From Pirellulimonas nuda (GTDB lineage Bacteria > Planctomycetota > Planctomycetia > Pirellulales > Lacipirellulaceae), in contig NZ_CP036291.1 of the NCBI RefSeq assembly GCF_007750855.1, forward strand, positions 6,484,905 through 6,548,904: a DNA stretch of 64,000 bases. Direction: 5' to 3'. A program made the position numbers and the translations under genes. Under the pieces are notes generated by a model, which saw only the letters and a list, made by a program, of their open reading frames with translations, was not told where the DNA came from and did not search any database. Positions 17,081-26,120 of this stretch are shown here, in pieces; positions within the stretch are counted from its first letter, which is position 1, and each line of letters starts with the position of its first letter.

Positions 17081-17170
17081 TTGGGAACGAAGAAATCAGG
17101 TAAGGGCCGGCGCAAGCAGGGCCGCAAAAAGCGGCGCATGCGGGCCAAGATCCGCCACCGCAAGAAATAG
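17081..17170 (+). CDS. 29-residue lysine/arginine-rich protein (COX24/ribosomal-like)
   Basis: The frame from TTG 17081 encodes (M)GTKKSGKGRRKQGRKKRR followed by MRAKIRHRKK, with 18 of 29 residues lysine or arginine. Its size, charge and the ending KKRRMRAKIRHRKK resemble the very small proteins annotated as AURKAIP1/COX24 domain proteins or small-subunit extras such as bS22; I cannot confirm this by search. A near-consensus promoter lies 43 bases before the start and AGG lies about 7 bases before it. It would bind RNA, probably on the ribosome. It is too short for most gene finders. Confidence 0.6.
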   Translation: MGTKKSGKGRRKQGRKKRRMRAKIRHRKK

Positions 17171-17315
17171 CGCCGCGGAGCGCTTCTCGTCGCTTCGTCC
17201 GTGGGCGGCCCGTTCGTGGTCGCCACCAGGCCCCCGCCGCCAAGCCGCCTACGGGCGTACGCCGCGGCGGGCCGAACCCGCCCCGCTGACCGCGGCCGCT
17301 GTCTGCTGCGCCGAC

Positions 17316-17378
17316 GGGCGCGGGGCTTTGGCGCCTAGGGGCGCGCGGCCTTGGCGCCTAGGGGCGCGGGGCTTTGAG
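17316..17378. repeat. 23-bp tandem repeat, about 2.7 copies
   Basis: GGGCGCGGGGCTTTGGCGCC and variants start at 17316, 17339 and 17362. It lies downstream of the 29-residue gene and downstream of the transglutaminase gene, with no open frame. The remainder of 17171-17439 shows nothing else. Confidence 0.6.
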
Positions 17379-17439
17379 ACGCGGCACGCACTGCCGCCCG
17401 AGACGTGCACCAGGGTGCAATGCGCCGCTACCCCTTGGG

Positions 17440-18312
17440 TTACTTCAGAGGCTCAACGTCCACGCTGACCTCTAGCGTGTGCTGGCCGCCGCCGATGAAC
17501 ACCCCGCGAAGCGGCGGCACGTCGCCGTAGTCGCGCCCGCGGGCGACCGTGATGTGGTCCTGCCCGGTGATCACGTCGTTGGTGGGGTCGAGGTCGACCC
17601 ACCCCAACGCCCCGCAGTAGACGCTGGCCCAGGCGTGCGACGCGTCGGCGCCCACCAGCCGCGGCTTGCCCGGCGGGGGCTGGGTGCGCAGGTAGCCGCT
17701 GACGTACGCCCCCGGGAGCCCCAGCGAGCGGAGCGCCGCCAGCATGATGTGGGCAAAGTCTTGGCACACGCCCCGGCGGCCGTCGAACGCCTCCTCCACC
17801 GGCGTGGTGACCACCGTGGCGCCGGGCTCGTACTTGAAGTCGGCGTGGACCCGGCGGCACAGGTCGAGCGCCCCCGCCAGCACCTGCCGGCCCGGGGGGA
17901 ACGACTCGGCGGCGTAGGCCGCGATCGCGGGGCTGGCGGTGGCCCGGGGCGAACCGATGGAGAGCTCGATCACCGCGGGGAGCGTCGCCGCCAGCCCGGG
18001 GAGCGAGCCACGCACCCCCTCCCACGGCTCCGACTCACGGCCCGCGACCACGCTGGGGGGCGCCACGCACACCTCACTCTCCGCGCGCACCACCAACTGT
18101 TCGTAGCCCTCGTAGAACGAGAACACCGACACGGTGTTGCCGAAGTAGTCGGTCCGCTCCGACTGGCTGGAGGGCTCTGGCGAGACCCTTAGCTGGAAGC
18201 GCAGCAGCTCTTGGCCCGGCCCGACGAGGGGCCGGAGCCACGCCTCGTTGAAACCCACCGAGACGCGGTTCTCGCTGAGGTAGCGGGTGATGTGGACGAC
18301 TCGGTAGCGCAT
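17440..18312 (-). CDS. transglutaminase-like cysteine protease, bacterial type (set B)
   Basis: A 290-residue protein. Residues 1-80 match the bacterial transglutaminase N-terminal region (MRYRVVHITRYLSENRVSVG, with YFGNTVSVF). The papain-like core holds the catalytic triad Cys183 (RGVCQDFAH), His226 (ASHAWASVY) and Asp242 (DLDPTN). Such enzymes beside ATP-grasp and alpha-E genes are predicted peptidases of a peptide-tag system. ATG 18312 follows the ATP-grasp/alpha-E fusion by 22 bases on the same strand, so the two are one operon. No signal peptide, so it acts in the cytoplasm. Confidence 0.88.
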   Translation of the reverse strand: MRYRVVHITRYLSENRVSVGFNEAWLRPLVGPGQELLRFQLRVSPEPSSQSERTDYFGNTVSVFSFYEGYEQLVVRAESEVCVAPPSVVAGRESEPWEGVRGSLPGLAATLPAVIELSIGSPRATASPAIAAYAAESFPPGRQVLAGALDLCRRVHADFKYEPGATVVTTPVEEAFDGRRGVCQDFAHIMLAALRSLGLPGAYVSGYLRTQPPPGKPRLVGADASHAWASVYCGALGWVDLDPTNDVITGQDHITVARGRDYGDVPPLRGVFIGGGQHTLEVSVDVEPLK

Positions 18313-18334
18313 GGCGCCGGGCGACGGTGTGGGT

Positions 18335-20905
18335 TTAGGAACGCAGCATGGGGTCTTCGGCCATCTGGCGCGGAGGACCCGAGTGGACAAGGTACTTTGC
18401 GGTGAGCCGGTCGCGCAGGTCGGACATGCCGGTCTCGATCTCGGAGAACAAGGAGATCAGCCGCACCGGGGGGGATTCGGCCAGCTCTTCAAGCGTGAGC
18501 ATCCGCACCGCGTGCACCGCGGCGATCGCCAGCCGGGCGTGCAGGCTGCGCAGCGGGTGGTTGCTGGCCGACGGGAGCGCCTCAACGTGCTCCGCCAGCC
18601 GCACCACCTGGTACGCCAGCGAGTGGGGGTTCGTCTCGTCTACCAGAACTAGGTCCATCACCGCGTGCTGCTGCATGCGGTCGAGGTAGCGCACCCGGTA
18701 GGTCATCTGGCAGTTCACGACGTCCAGCAGCGCCTTGAGCACCTCCGGCCGCGCGAGCGACTCGGCCTCGGCGGCTGCGTCTACCAGGCTGGCGACGTTG
18801 CGGGCCGCCTCGATGCGCCGGCCCATGTCGAGGAACCGCCAGGCGGGGCCGCGGGTCATCCCTTCTTGCACCAGCCCCGTGGCGGCGGCCAGGCCCCCCA
18901 GCAGGTCGTCCAGCAAGCGGTTGAGCAGCTCCAGGTCGGCGTCGCCGCTGGCCGCGCCGTGCAAGAACGCCCCGGCGGCGCCGTGCAGCCGGCGCCAGGT
19001 GTCGTGGCTGATCCAGTCCCGCACCTGCGACGCCAGCCGGCGCAGCTCGGCGACGCTGCCGGCCAGCCCACGCGGCTCGCCGGGGTCGCACGCGGCCCGG
19101 GGGAGCGCCTTGGCGAGCGACGGCAGCCGGCGGCTGAAGTCTTCCAGCACAAAGTCGGGGGCGATCTGCCCCACCTGCACCAGCGCCCGGGCGAGCGTCG
19201 CGACCTCGGGCACCTCCTTCTCGCTCTCGGCGCTGAGCCTGTCGACCGTGCAGCGGATCAGCCGCGCCAGGTGGTCGCTGCGCTGCATCGAGATGCCCAA
19301 CCAGAACAGGTTGTCCGCCACCCGGCTGGGGAACATCGCCCCGGTGCGGCGGAGCGGCGCCAGGCGGTGCGGGGGCTCCAGCAGGGTGACGCGGTCGATC
19401 TCGCCCCCGGCCAGCACCCACAGGTCTTTGCTCTGATCGCCGGCGGTGATGGCCAGCTCCATCGGTTCGGAGGTGGGCGCCACGCGCACCAGCCCGCCGG
19501 GCAGCGTGCGGTACTGCTCCCCGTGCCGGTAGGAGAACGCCCGCACCGCCACGTGGCCCGCCTCCAGGTGGTCGCCGTGCCACACGGGCGCCGCCGAGCG
19601 GGCGATCAGCTCTTGAGCCACGAAGGCGGCCGGGTCGGCGCGGATGCGGTCCGCCAACTGGCGCCGGCCGTCGATGGAGAGCTTGTGGACGATGATCTCT
19701 TCGCGCCCGCTGGGCTCGAACGCGGGCTTCACGACCAGCGACTCGAGGTTGGCCAGCACGTAGGCCAGCGCAGACGCGTCGCCGCACCACCAGGTAGCGA
19801 CCGACGGCATCGCCAGGGGCTCGCCCAGCAGCGCCTGGCACAGCGGCGGCAAGAACGCCATCAGGATGGGCGCCTCGACCAGCCCGCAGCCCGGCGTGTT
19901 GGCCAGCTTGACCCCGCCGGCCCGCACCGCCCCCAGCAGCCCGGGGACCCCGTGCCGCCAGGCGCCCCCCAGCTCCAGCGGGTCGAGCCCGCGCTCGTTG
20001 CCGCGGGAGAACAGCACGTCGATAGGCGCCAGCCCGTCCAGCGTCTTGAGGAAGACGCGGCTGTTGCGCACCGCCAGGTCTCCCCCCTCGACCAGGGTGA
20101 AGCCCAAGTACCTCGCAAGGAAGACGTCCTCGAAGTGGAACGTCGCTTCGGGGCCGGAGGTGAGCAGGGCGATCCGCGGCGCGTCTGCCCGACGCGCCAC
20201 GTGCTCGGTGAGCGTTTGCTGGAAGCCGGCGAAGAACGACGCGATCCGCTGCACCCCCAGGTCGTGCAGCAACTGCGGGACGCTGCGTAGCGACACCAGG
20301 CGGTTCTCGATCGCAAAGCCGAGCCCCGTGGGGGCGTCGGTGCGGTCCGCCATCACCCACCACGCGCCGCTGGGAGAGCGGGCCAGCTCGGCCGCGTAGA
20401 AGTCGAGTCGCGGCTCTTCTGCGGGACGCAGCCCGTGGAATGCGCGGAGGAACCCCGGGTGCCGGAAGACCACCTCGCCGGGCAGCAGCCCCTGGCGCAC
20501 CAGCCGCTGCGGGCCGTGCAGGTCGCGGACCACCTCGTCCAGCAGCCGGGCGCGTTGATCGAGGCCGTGCGAGGCCGCCTGCCAGTCGTCCGCCGGCTCG
20601 ATCAGCGGCAGCAGGTCGAGCTTCAGGGGGCCGCGGGCCTCTTCTTCGCGGGCGAACACGTCGAACGTGACGCCGTCTTCCTGAAGCAAGCGGTTGGCGC
20701 GGACGGCCCGCTCGGCGAAATCCCCCGCGGGCAACGCGTTGATCGCTGAAAACAGGGCGTCCCAGTGCGGCCGCGGGGCGCCCCTGCCGGCCGACGAGTC
20801 GTCGAACGCCTCGTTGTAGACGCCTGGGGGGCAGGCGATCTTCATCGAGCTCATCGATGCCGACGGGCCCGTGGCGCTGGGTGCGGGCGTCTTTGCCATG
20901 CTCAT
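18335..20905 (-). CDS. circularly permuted type-2 ATP-grasp fused to alpha-E domain (set B)
   Basis: An 856-residue protein from ATG 20905; a TTG 18 codons upstream is also possible. The N-terminal half is the circularly permuted ATP-grasp: GVYNEAFDD, FDVFAREEE, GLGFAIENR, RIALLTSGPEATFHFED, GVKLANTPGCGLVE, and the basic ATP-contact segment LESLVVKPAFEPSGREEIIVHKL. The C-terminal 330 residues (MFPSRVADNLFWLGISMQRSDHLARLI to the end) are an alpha-E domain, all helical. Elsewhere these are two genes, as at 24811-27539. ATP-grasp enzymes of this kind are predicted to form amide bonds on peptides; the alpha-E partner role is unknown. Confidence 0.88.
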   Translation of the reverse strand: MSMAKTPAPSATGPSASMSSMKIACPPGVYNEAFDDSSAGRGAPRPHWDALFSAINALPAGDFAERAVRANRLLQEDGVTFDVFAREEEARGPLKLDLLPLIEPADDWQAASHGLDQRARLLDEVVRDLHGPQRLVRQGLLPGEVVFRHPGFLRAFHGLRPAEEPRLDFYAAELARSPSGAWWVMADRTDAPTGLGFAIENRLVSLRSVPQLLHDLGVQRIASFFAGFQQTLTEHVARRADAPRIALLTSGPEATFHFEDVFLARYLGFTLVEGGDLAVRNSRVFLKTLDGLAPIDVLFSRGNERGLDPLELGGAWRHGVPGLLGAVRAGGVKLANTPGCGLVEAPILMAFLPPLCQALLGEPLAMPSVATWWCGDASALAYVLANLESLVVKPAFEPSGREEIIVHKLSIDGRRQLADRIRADPAAFVAQELIARSAAPVWHGDHLEAGHVAVRAFSYRHGEQYRTLPGGLVRVAPTSEPMELAITAGDQSKDLWVLAGGEIDRVTLLEPPHRLAPLRRTGAMFPSRVADNLFWLGISMQRSDHLARLIRCTVDRLSAESEKEVPEVATLARALVQVGQIAPDFVLEDFSRRLPSLAKALPRAACDPGEPRGLAGSVAELRRLASQVRDWISHDTWRRLHGAAGAFLHGAASGDADLELLNRLLDDLLGGLAAATGLVQEGMTRGPAWRFLDMGRRIEAARNVASLVDAAAEAESLARPEVLKALLDVVNCQMTYRVRYLDRMQQHAVMDLVLVDETNPHSLAYQVVRLAEHVEALPSASNHPLRSLHARLAIAAVHAVRMLTLEELAESPPVRLISLFSEIETGMSDLRDRLTAKYLVHSGPPRQMAEDPMLRS

Positions 20906-20980
20906 CGACAATCCATTGCGGGTCGCGGACAAGTTACTGGCTACGACGTCCGGGGCCAAGCCGCCTTTGACAGTTTAGGT

Positions 20981-21211
20981 AACCGCCACGCCGCCACGAG
21001 CGCCAAGCACGCCACGACGGACGGGGACCGACAGGAAGAAGAACAAGTTGATTGCGATGGAAGCACTTCTCTGAAGAGAGTTCGTGTTCATCCGGCAAAT
21101 CCTGTCGCTACCTTTCGTCCGTCTTGGCGCTTCTTGGCGACCTTGGCGGTTCAATTCTCTCTTCTTTACTCCCGTCGTGGCGTGCTTGGCGGTCGTGGCG
21201 TCGTGGCGGTT
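20981..21211. repeat. inverted-repeat element, ACCGCC/GCCAAG family
   Basis: The left arm (20981-21026) starts AACCGCCACGCCGCCACGAG; the right arm (about 21168-21211) is its near complement ending GTGGCGTCGTGGCGGTT. Inside the right half is an extra partial unit, TTGGCGACCTTGGCGGTT (about 21134-21151). The same family is at 41156-41410. It sits between two genes of the ATP-grasp/transglutaminase cluster. Confidence 0.75.
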
Positions 21212-21219
21212 GAGGTCCT

Positions 21220-24200
21220 TCACACCGACGCCCACCGCAGGTCGAGCGTGTGGGGGAAGTCGGGGTGGCGTGGGAGGGTGCGGGGTTCCAGGCGTCCGCC
21301 GGTGTGGCCGATCTCGGTAAACCGCCCCCCGCGGCGGCTCTCCGCCTCCAGGGCGTTGACCGGGAAATTGGCCGAGTTGATCCCCCCGGGGTGGTCCACG
21401 TAGTAGCGGGCCCCCCCCAGCGATCGGTGGTTGTGCAGGTCGACCAGGTCGAACACCAGCGGGGTGTTCACCGGGATCGTCGGGTGCAAGCAGCTCGGGG
21501 GCTGCCATGCGCGGTAGCGCACGCCGGAAAAGTGCTGGCCCACCTGCCCGGTCGGCTTGAGCGGCACGCGAACGCCGTTGCAGGCCAGCGCGTAGCGGTC
21601 GGTCACCAGGCCATCGACCAGCACCTGCAGGCGCTCGACAGAGGAGTCGACGTACCGCGCGGTCCCGCCCCCGCCCGGCTCCTCGCCCAGCACGTACCAG
21701 GGCTCGATCGCCGTACGCAGCTCCACCTCGATCCCCTCCCGCTCGAACACGCCGATCCGCGGGCAGCGGAACTCGATGTGGGGGGCAAACCACGCGGGGT
21801 CCAGCCTCATGCCCGCCTCGGCCAGGTCGCTCAGCACGCGGTCGAAGTCCTTGGTGAGCGGCAGCGGCAGCATGAACCGGTCGTGCAGCGCCGTGCCCCA
21901 ATGGATCAGCGGGTCGGTGTGGGGCTTCTCCCAGAACATCACCGTCAGGGCGCGCACCAACAACTGCTGCACCAGGCTCATCCGCACGTGGGGCGGCATC
22001 TCGAACGCCCGCAGCTCGACCAGCCCCAGCCGCCCGGTCGACGAGTCGGGGGAGAAGAGCTTGTCGATGCAGATCTCGGCCCGGTGGGTGTTGCCCGTCA
22101 GGTCGACCATCAGGTTGCGGAAGACGCGGTCGACCAGCCACGGGGGGGTGCTGCCGAAGTCGGGCACCTGCTTGAACGCCAACTCCAGCTCGTACATCGC
22201 GTCGCGGCGCCCCTCGTCGACACGCGGCGCCTGGCTGGTGGGGCCGATGAACAAGCCGGAGAACAAGTACGACAGCGACGGGTGGTTGTTCCAGTAGCCG
22301 ATCAGGCTCCGCAGCATGTCGGGGCGGCGGAGGAACGGGCTGTCGCCCGGCGTCGGCCCGCCGAGCACCAGGTGGTTGCCCCCGCCGGTGCCGGAGTGCC
22401 GGCCGTCGAGCTGGAACTTCTCGGTCCCCAGCCGCGTCTGGTGGGCGTCTTCGTACACCCCTTGGGTGATCTCCTTCAGCTCGTCCCAATTGCTGCCGGG
22501 CTGGATGTTCACCTCGATCACCCCGGGGTCGGGGGTCACCTTGATCACCTTCAGCCGGTGGTCGGCCGGGGGGAGGTAGCCCTCGATCACTACCGGCGTG
22601 TCGAGCGTCTCGGCCGTTTCTTCGATCGCCGCGACCAGCTCGAGGTAGTCCTCCAGCGTGTGGACCGGCGGCATGAAGATGTGCAGCCGGCCGTCGCGCG
22701 GCTCGATGCACATGGCCGTCCGCACCACGCCCAGCGGCGCCAGCGGGGGGGGGCCTTCTTCGTCCCACGCGGGGGTCTCGTACAACGCGTCGCGGCGCTC
22801 CTGACGGGTGATGGTCGCCTCGACCGGGTCCTGGGCGCGTTGCCGCGCGGCCTCGCGCAGCCGCTCGTACTCCGGCAGACCCGTGCGGGGGCGGTGCGGG
22901 TCTTCCGGGTAGAACCGGCCGAGGTCCGCGACGCCCACCTTCGGCAGGCTCTCCAGCGGCAGCCGCAGGCCCACGGGCGAATCGCCCGGCACCAGCAGCA
23001 AGCGGTCGGAGCGGAACGGCCAGGGGCCGCTGGTCCAGCGTGGGCGGGCCTGCCACCAGGCGCGGGTGAGCGGCAGCACGTAGCCCACCGGCCGGGCGGC
23101 GCCGCGTTCCAGCATCTTGGCGAGCCGGCGGCGCTCTTCGGGAGAATCTAGATCGAACTTGGTCGGGTCGACGTCGGTGGGGAGCCGCTGCTCGATCGAC
23201 AGCGTGTGCAACGGGTCCTCGTACGCGGGGCGGGCCCAGCGGTCGTCCACCATCAGCCGGTCGCACAGGCCCCCCAACAGCCGCGCGGCCTCTTCGATGC
23301 TGGCCTCGCCCGGCTCGGAGACCTCGCCGAACAGCTTGGGGTTCGACCAGATCGGCTCGCCGTCGGCACGCCACAGGCAGGCGTACGACCAACGGGGCAG
23401 CGACTCGCCGGGGTACCACTTCCCTTGGCCGTAGTGCATCAGCCCGCCGGGGGCGAAGCGGTCGCGCAGCCGGCGGATGAGCTGGTCGCTGCGTTGCTGC
23501 TTCATCGGACCGACCGCGGCGGTGTTCCACTCGGCGCCCTCCATGTCGTCGATCGACACGAAGGTCGGCTCGCCCCCCATCGTCAGCCGCACGTCGCCGG
23601 CCACCAGGCGTGCGTCGACCTCGGCGCCGAGCCGGTCGACCGCGTCCCACTGGGCGTCGGTGTAGGGCTTGGTGACGCGTGGGTCTTCGTGGACGCGCGT
23701 GACGGTCATGTCGAATTCGAACTCGCACTCGCACGGCTCCACCCCGCCGGAGATCGGGGCCGCGGTCTGCGGCATCGGGGTGGCGGCCAGCGGCAGGTGC
23801 CCCTCGCCCGCCAGCAGCCCCGAGGTGGGGTCGAGGCCGATCCAGCCGGCGCCCGGCAGGAAGACCTCCGTCCAGGCGTGCAGGTCGGTGAAGTCGGCCT
23901 CGGGGCCGGGGGGGCCGTCGAGCGGCTTGACGTCGGGCGCCAGTTGGATCAGGTACCCGGACACAAACCGGCTCGCCATGCCGAACTTCCGCAGCAGCTC
24001 CGCCAGCAACCAGGCCGAGTCGCGGCACGAGCCGCTGCCGGTGGTGAGCGTCTCTTCGGGCGACTGCACGCCCGGCTCCATCCGGATCAGGTAGCTGATG
24101 TCCTTCTGCAGCCGCTGGTTGATGTCGACCACGAAGTCGAGCGTCCGCCGCGGCGTGGCGTCGAGCGAGTGGAAGTACTCGAGGAACCTGGGCGTCTCCT

Positions 24201-24564
24201 TGGCCGGCTCGAGGAAGCTCAGCAGGTCGTGCCTGAGGTCGGAGTCGTACTTGAAGGGGAACTCGGCCGCCTCGTCGGCGACGAAGAAGTTGAACGGGTT
24301 GATGGTGGTCATCTCGGCCACCAGGTCCACCGTGACGCTAAACTTGTCGGTCGGCGTGTGGAACAGCAGCCGCGCAATGAAGTTGCCGAACGGGTCCTGC
24401 TGCCAGTTGATGAAGTGGTCGTCCGGCTCGATCTTCAACGAGTAAGCGCTGACCGGCGTGCGGCAGTGGGCCGCGGGCCGCAGCCGCACCGCCTGGGGGC
24501 CGAGGCTGACCCTGCGGTCGTAGTGGTACGAGGTCTTGTGGTGGAGGGCGACTCGGATCGGCAT
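21220..24564 (-). CDS. transglutaminase-DUF2126 protein (set A)
   Basis: A 1114-residue protein. Residues 1-300 are a transglutaminase-like protease with Cys180 ([10 protein letters not shown]), His229 (DLHAWTEVF) and Asp245 (GLDPTSG). The rest is DUF2126, with [59 protein letters not shown] and the closing [17 protein letters not shown]. The [10 protein letters not shown] and [18 protein letters not shown] segments resemble a glutamine-synthetase-like fold, and DUF2126 is known from amidoligase studies. It would both cut and ligate peptides. It is followed on the same strand by the fused ATP-grasp gene after a 260-base repeat-filled gap. Confidence 0.9.
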   Translation of the reverse strand: MPIRVALHHKTSYHYDRRVSLGPQAVRLRPAAHCRTPVSAYSLKIEPDDHFINWQQDPFGNFIARLLFHTPTDKFSVTVDLVAEMTTINPFNFFVADEAAEFPFKYDSDLRHDLLSFLEPAKETPRFLEYFHSLDATPRRTLDFVVDINQRLQKDISYLIRMEPGVQSPEETLTTGSGSCRDSAWLLAELLRKFGMASRFVSGYLIQLAPDVKPLDGPPGPEADFTDLHAWTEVFLPGAGWIGLDPTSGLLAGEGHLPLAATPMPQTAAPISGGVEPCECEFEFDMTVTRVHEDPRVTKPYTDAQWDAVDRLGAEVDARLVAGDVRLTMGGEPTFVSIDDMEGAEWNTAAVGPMKQQRSDQLIRRLRDRFAPGGLMHYGQGKWYPGESLPRWSYACLWRADGEPIWSNPKLFGEVSEPGEASIEEAARLLGGLCDRLMVDDRWARPAYEDPLHTLSIEQRLPTDVDPTKFDLDSPEERRRLAKMLERGAARPVGYVLPLTRAWWQARPRWTSGPWPFRSDRLLLVPGDSPVGLRLPLESLPKVGVADLGRFYPEDPHRPRTGLPEYERLREAARQRAQDPVEATITRQERRDALYETPAWDEEGPPPLAPLGVVRTAMCIEPRDGRLHIFMPPVHTLEDYLELVAAIEETAETLDTPVVIEGYLPPADHRLKVIKVTPDPGVIEVNIQPGSNWDELKEITQGVYEDAHQTRLGTEKFQLDGRHSGTGGGNHLVLGGPTPGDSPFLRRPDMLRSLIGYWNNHPSLSYLFSGLFIGPTSQAPRVDEGRRDAMYELELAFKQVPDFGSTPPWLVDRVFRNLMVDLTGNTHRAEICIDKLFSPDSSTGRLGLVELRAFEMPPHVRMSLVQQLLVRALTVMFWEKPHTDPLIHWGTALHDRFMLPLPLTKDFDRVLSDLAEAGMRLDPAWFAPHIEFRCPRIGVFEREGIEVELRTAIEPWYVLGEEPGGGGTARYVDSSVERLQVLVDGLVTDRYALACNGVRVPLKPTGQVGQHFSGVRYRAWQPPSCLHPTIPVNTPLVFDLVDLHNHRSLGGARYYVDHPGGINSANFPVNALEAESRRGGRFTEIGHTGGRLEPRTLPRHPDFPHTLDLRWASV

Positions 24565-24603
24565 CGAGGGTGTCTATCGTAGGGGGTCGAACATTGTGTG
24601 TCA

Positions 24604-24789
24604 GGCCCGGAGGGCCGACGGCGTATAGCCAGGGGCGCGAGCCCCTGGAATCGTTTCAATGCGTATCACAAGCCCCGGAGGGGCGACGGCGCAACCAAGA
24701 TCTCCGTCGCCCCTCCGGGGCTAGTTTCCTTCCGTTCCGCTCTCCAGGGGCTCGCGCCCCTGGCTATACGCCGTCGCCCCTCCGGGGCT
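24604..24789. repeat. 186-bp near-palindromic element, copy 1
   Basis: The left half has GGCCCGGAGGGCCGACGGCG, TAGCCAGGGGCGCGAGCCCC and AGCCCCGGAGGGGCGACGGC; the right half is the same modules complemented in reverse order (24705-24722 and 24744-24789). A second copy with the same modules and spacing is at 35187-35379. No open frame. It separates the alpha-E gene from the DUF2126 gene. Confidence 0.88.
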
Positions 24790-24810
24790 ACTCGCCCGCC
24801 GCGGGGTGCG

Positions 24811-25785
24811 TCACGCCTGCTGCGACTGGGTCTGTGTCTGCATCGGCGGGACGAAGAAGAACGTTTGGAAGATCGCTTCTCCGATATCGTTCAATCGGCG
24901 TTGGAAGTCGTCGATAAACTCATGCATTCCGGAAGTAACGATTTCATCGATCGAGGCGTAGTTGAGCCGGGAGTTGAGCTGCCCCATCGTCTGCTCGGCG
25001 GTGTTGGTGAAGAACCCGGGCGCCGAGCCGGAGATGGTCCGCAGGCACTGCTCTGCGTGGTTCACGCAGAAGTGCATCGACCGCGGGAAGTAGCGGTCCA
25101 GGATCAAGAACTCCGCCACGTTCTTGGGGCTGATCTGCCCGAACCGCTTGCGGTACATGTGCAGCGAGCTGGTCGACTCCAGCAGCGCCGACCACTGCAC
25201 CACGTCCAGCGTCGACCCGACCGCCAGGGGGTTGGGCAGCAGGGTGTAGTACTTCACGTCGAGGATCCGCGAGGTCTTGTCGGCCCGCTCGATCAGCCGC
25301 CCGAGCTGGCTGAAGCTCCAGGCCTCGGTGTGCGACAGCGTCGCCGCGGTCACCCCGATCACCTGGTGGCTTGAGCGCTTGACGCGCTGGATGAGCGCCG
25401 AGGGGTTCCGCAGCACCTCCGCGGGGTCCAGCTCTGCCTCGCGCACCCGCAGGTAGAACCGGTTCACGGCCTCCCACATGGCGGTGGTCAGCTCGCCGCG
25501 TACGGCCCGGGCGTTCTCGCGGGCGGCCCGCACGCACTGGCTCAAGGAGTTGGGGTTGTCGCGTTCCAGCAGCAGGAAGTTGAGCACCCTCTCGCGGCTG
25601 TAGTCGTCGGCGTACAGCTTCTTGTAGGGGGCCTCGTCGCCGCTGGCGTAGATCAGCGGAGACCACTGCGAGTGGGCGCCCCCCAGCGCAAGCGACTGGT
25701 TCACGTCGATAAAACGGGCGATGTTCTCCGCCCGCTCAACGTAGCGGCTCATCCAGTAGATCGCGTCTGCGACTCGACTCAGCAT
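24811..25785 (-). CDS. alpha-E domain protein (set A)
   Basis: A 324-residue all-helical protein beginning MLSRVADAIYWMSRYVERAENIARFIDV, the hallmark start of alpha-E proteins. Other conserved segments are RENARAVRGELTTAMWEAVN and SFSQLGRLIERADKTSRILD. The family is always found beside circularly permuted ATP-grasp and transglutaminase-like genes; its own function is unproven. Here it lies between the ATP-grasp gene and the DUF2126 gene on the same strand. The C-terminus ends in a QTQTQSQQA tail. Confidence 0.92.
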   Translation of the reverse strand: MLSRVADAIYWMSRYVERAENIARFIDVNQSLALGGAHSQWSPLIYASGDEAPYKKLYADDYSRERVLNFLLLERDNPNSLSQCVRAARENARAVRGELTTAMWEAVNRFYLRVREAELDPAEVLRNPSALIQRVKRSSHQVIGVTAATLSHTEAWSFSQLGRLIERADKTSRILDVKYYTLLPNPLAVGSTLDVVQWSALLESTSSLHMYRKRFGQISPKNVAEFLILDRYFPRSMHFCVNHAEQCLRTISGSAPGFFTNTAEQTMGQLNSRLNYASIDEIVTSGMHEFIDDFQRRLNDIGEAIFQTFFFVPPMQTQTQSQQA

Positions 25786-25840
25786 TGGTAGTAGGTGTTG
25801 GGTCTTAGGTGTTAGGTATTAGTCGTTAGGACGCGAGTTA

Positions 25841-25946
25841 GTAGGGTGCGATGCAGCGTAGCGGAATCGCACCGGGCGGGGGGTTGAGGGATTGGGGATA
25901 GAGCACGCATTGTGGTGCGATTCCGCTTCGCTTGATCGCACCCTAC
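25841..25946. repeat. inverted repeat of GTAGGGTGCGAT type
   Basis: The arms at 25841-25873 and 25914-25946 share GTAGGGTGCGAT...GGAATCGCACC and its complement, with a few mismatches in the middle. Similar hairpins (GTAGGGTGCG...CGCACC) are widespread intergenic repeats in several phyla. It lies in the gap before the alpha-E gene. Confidence 0.75.
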
Positions 25947-25955
25947 ATCTATGGT

Positions 25956-26018
25956 GAATGACCAATGACCAAGCCTAAATGACCAAAACTCGCAAGCGAT
26001 CCTGGACATTGGTCATTC
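25956..26018. repeat. inverted repeat GAATGACCAATG
   Basis: A perfect 12-bp pair at 25956-25967 and 26007-26018 (GAATGACCAATG with CATTGGTCATTC), with extra half units (AAATGACCAAA) in between. Related short motifs are in 7550-7580. Confidence 0.55.
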
Positions 26019-26044
26019 CGACTGCCACGCTCACTCAGCCACTC

Positions 26045-26063
26045 CGGGGGCGAGGACGCCCCG
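26045..26063. repeat. short REP-like copy
   Basis: GGGGGCGAGGACGCCCCGG is a diverged piece of the G+C-rich element at 5455-5489 and 39876-39958. Confidence 0.4.
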
Positions 26064-26120
26064 GCCCACGCACGCTGCTTTTCTCTATCATCTAACCTCT
26101 ATCCTCGATCATCTCTCCCG

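Noticed and set aside
15122-17170. A 682-codon plus-strand frame ending in the basic 29 residues
   Set aside because: Only its last 29 codons, after the promoter at 17010-17038, look like a gene; the rest mirrors the sigma-54 activator.
17171-17439. A gene in the G+C-rich gap after the 29-residue protein
   Set aside because: Frames here are built from 23-bp tandem repeats and Arg/Ala/Gly runs without any domain.
24604-24789. Insertion sequence or MITE with terminal repeats
   Set aside because: No transposase and no visible target-site duplication; kept as an inverted-repeat element of unknown origin.
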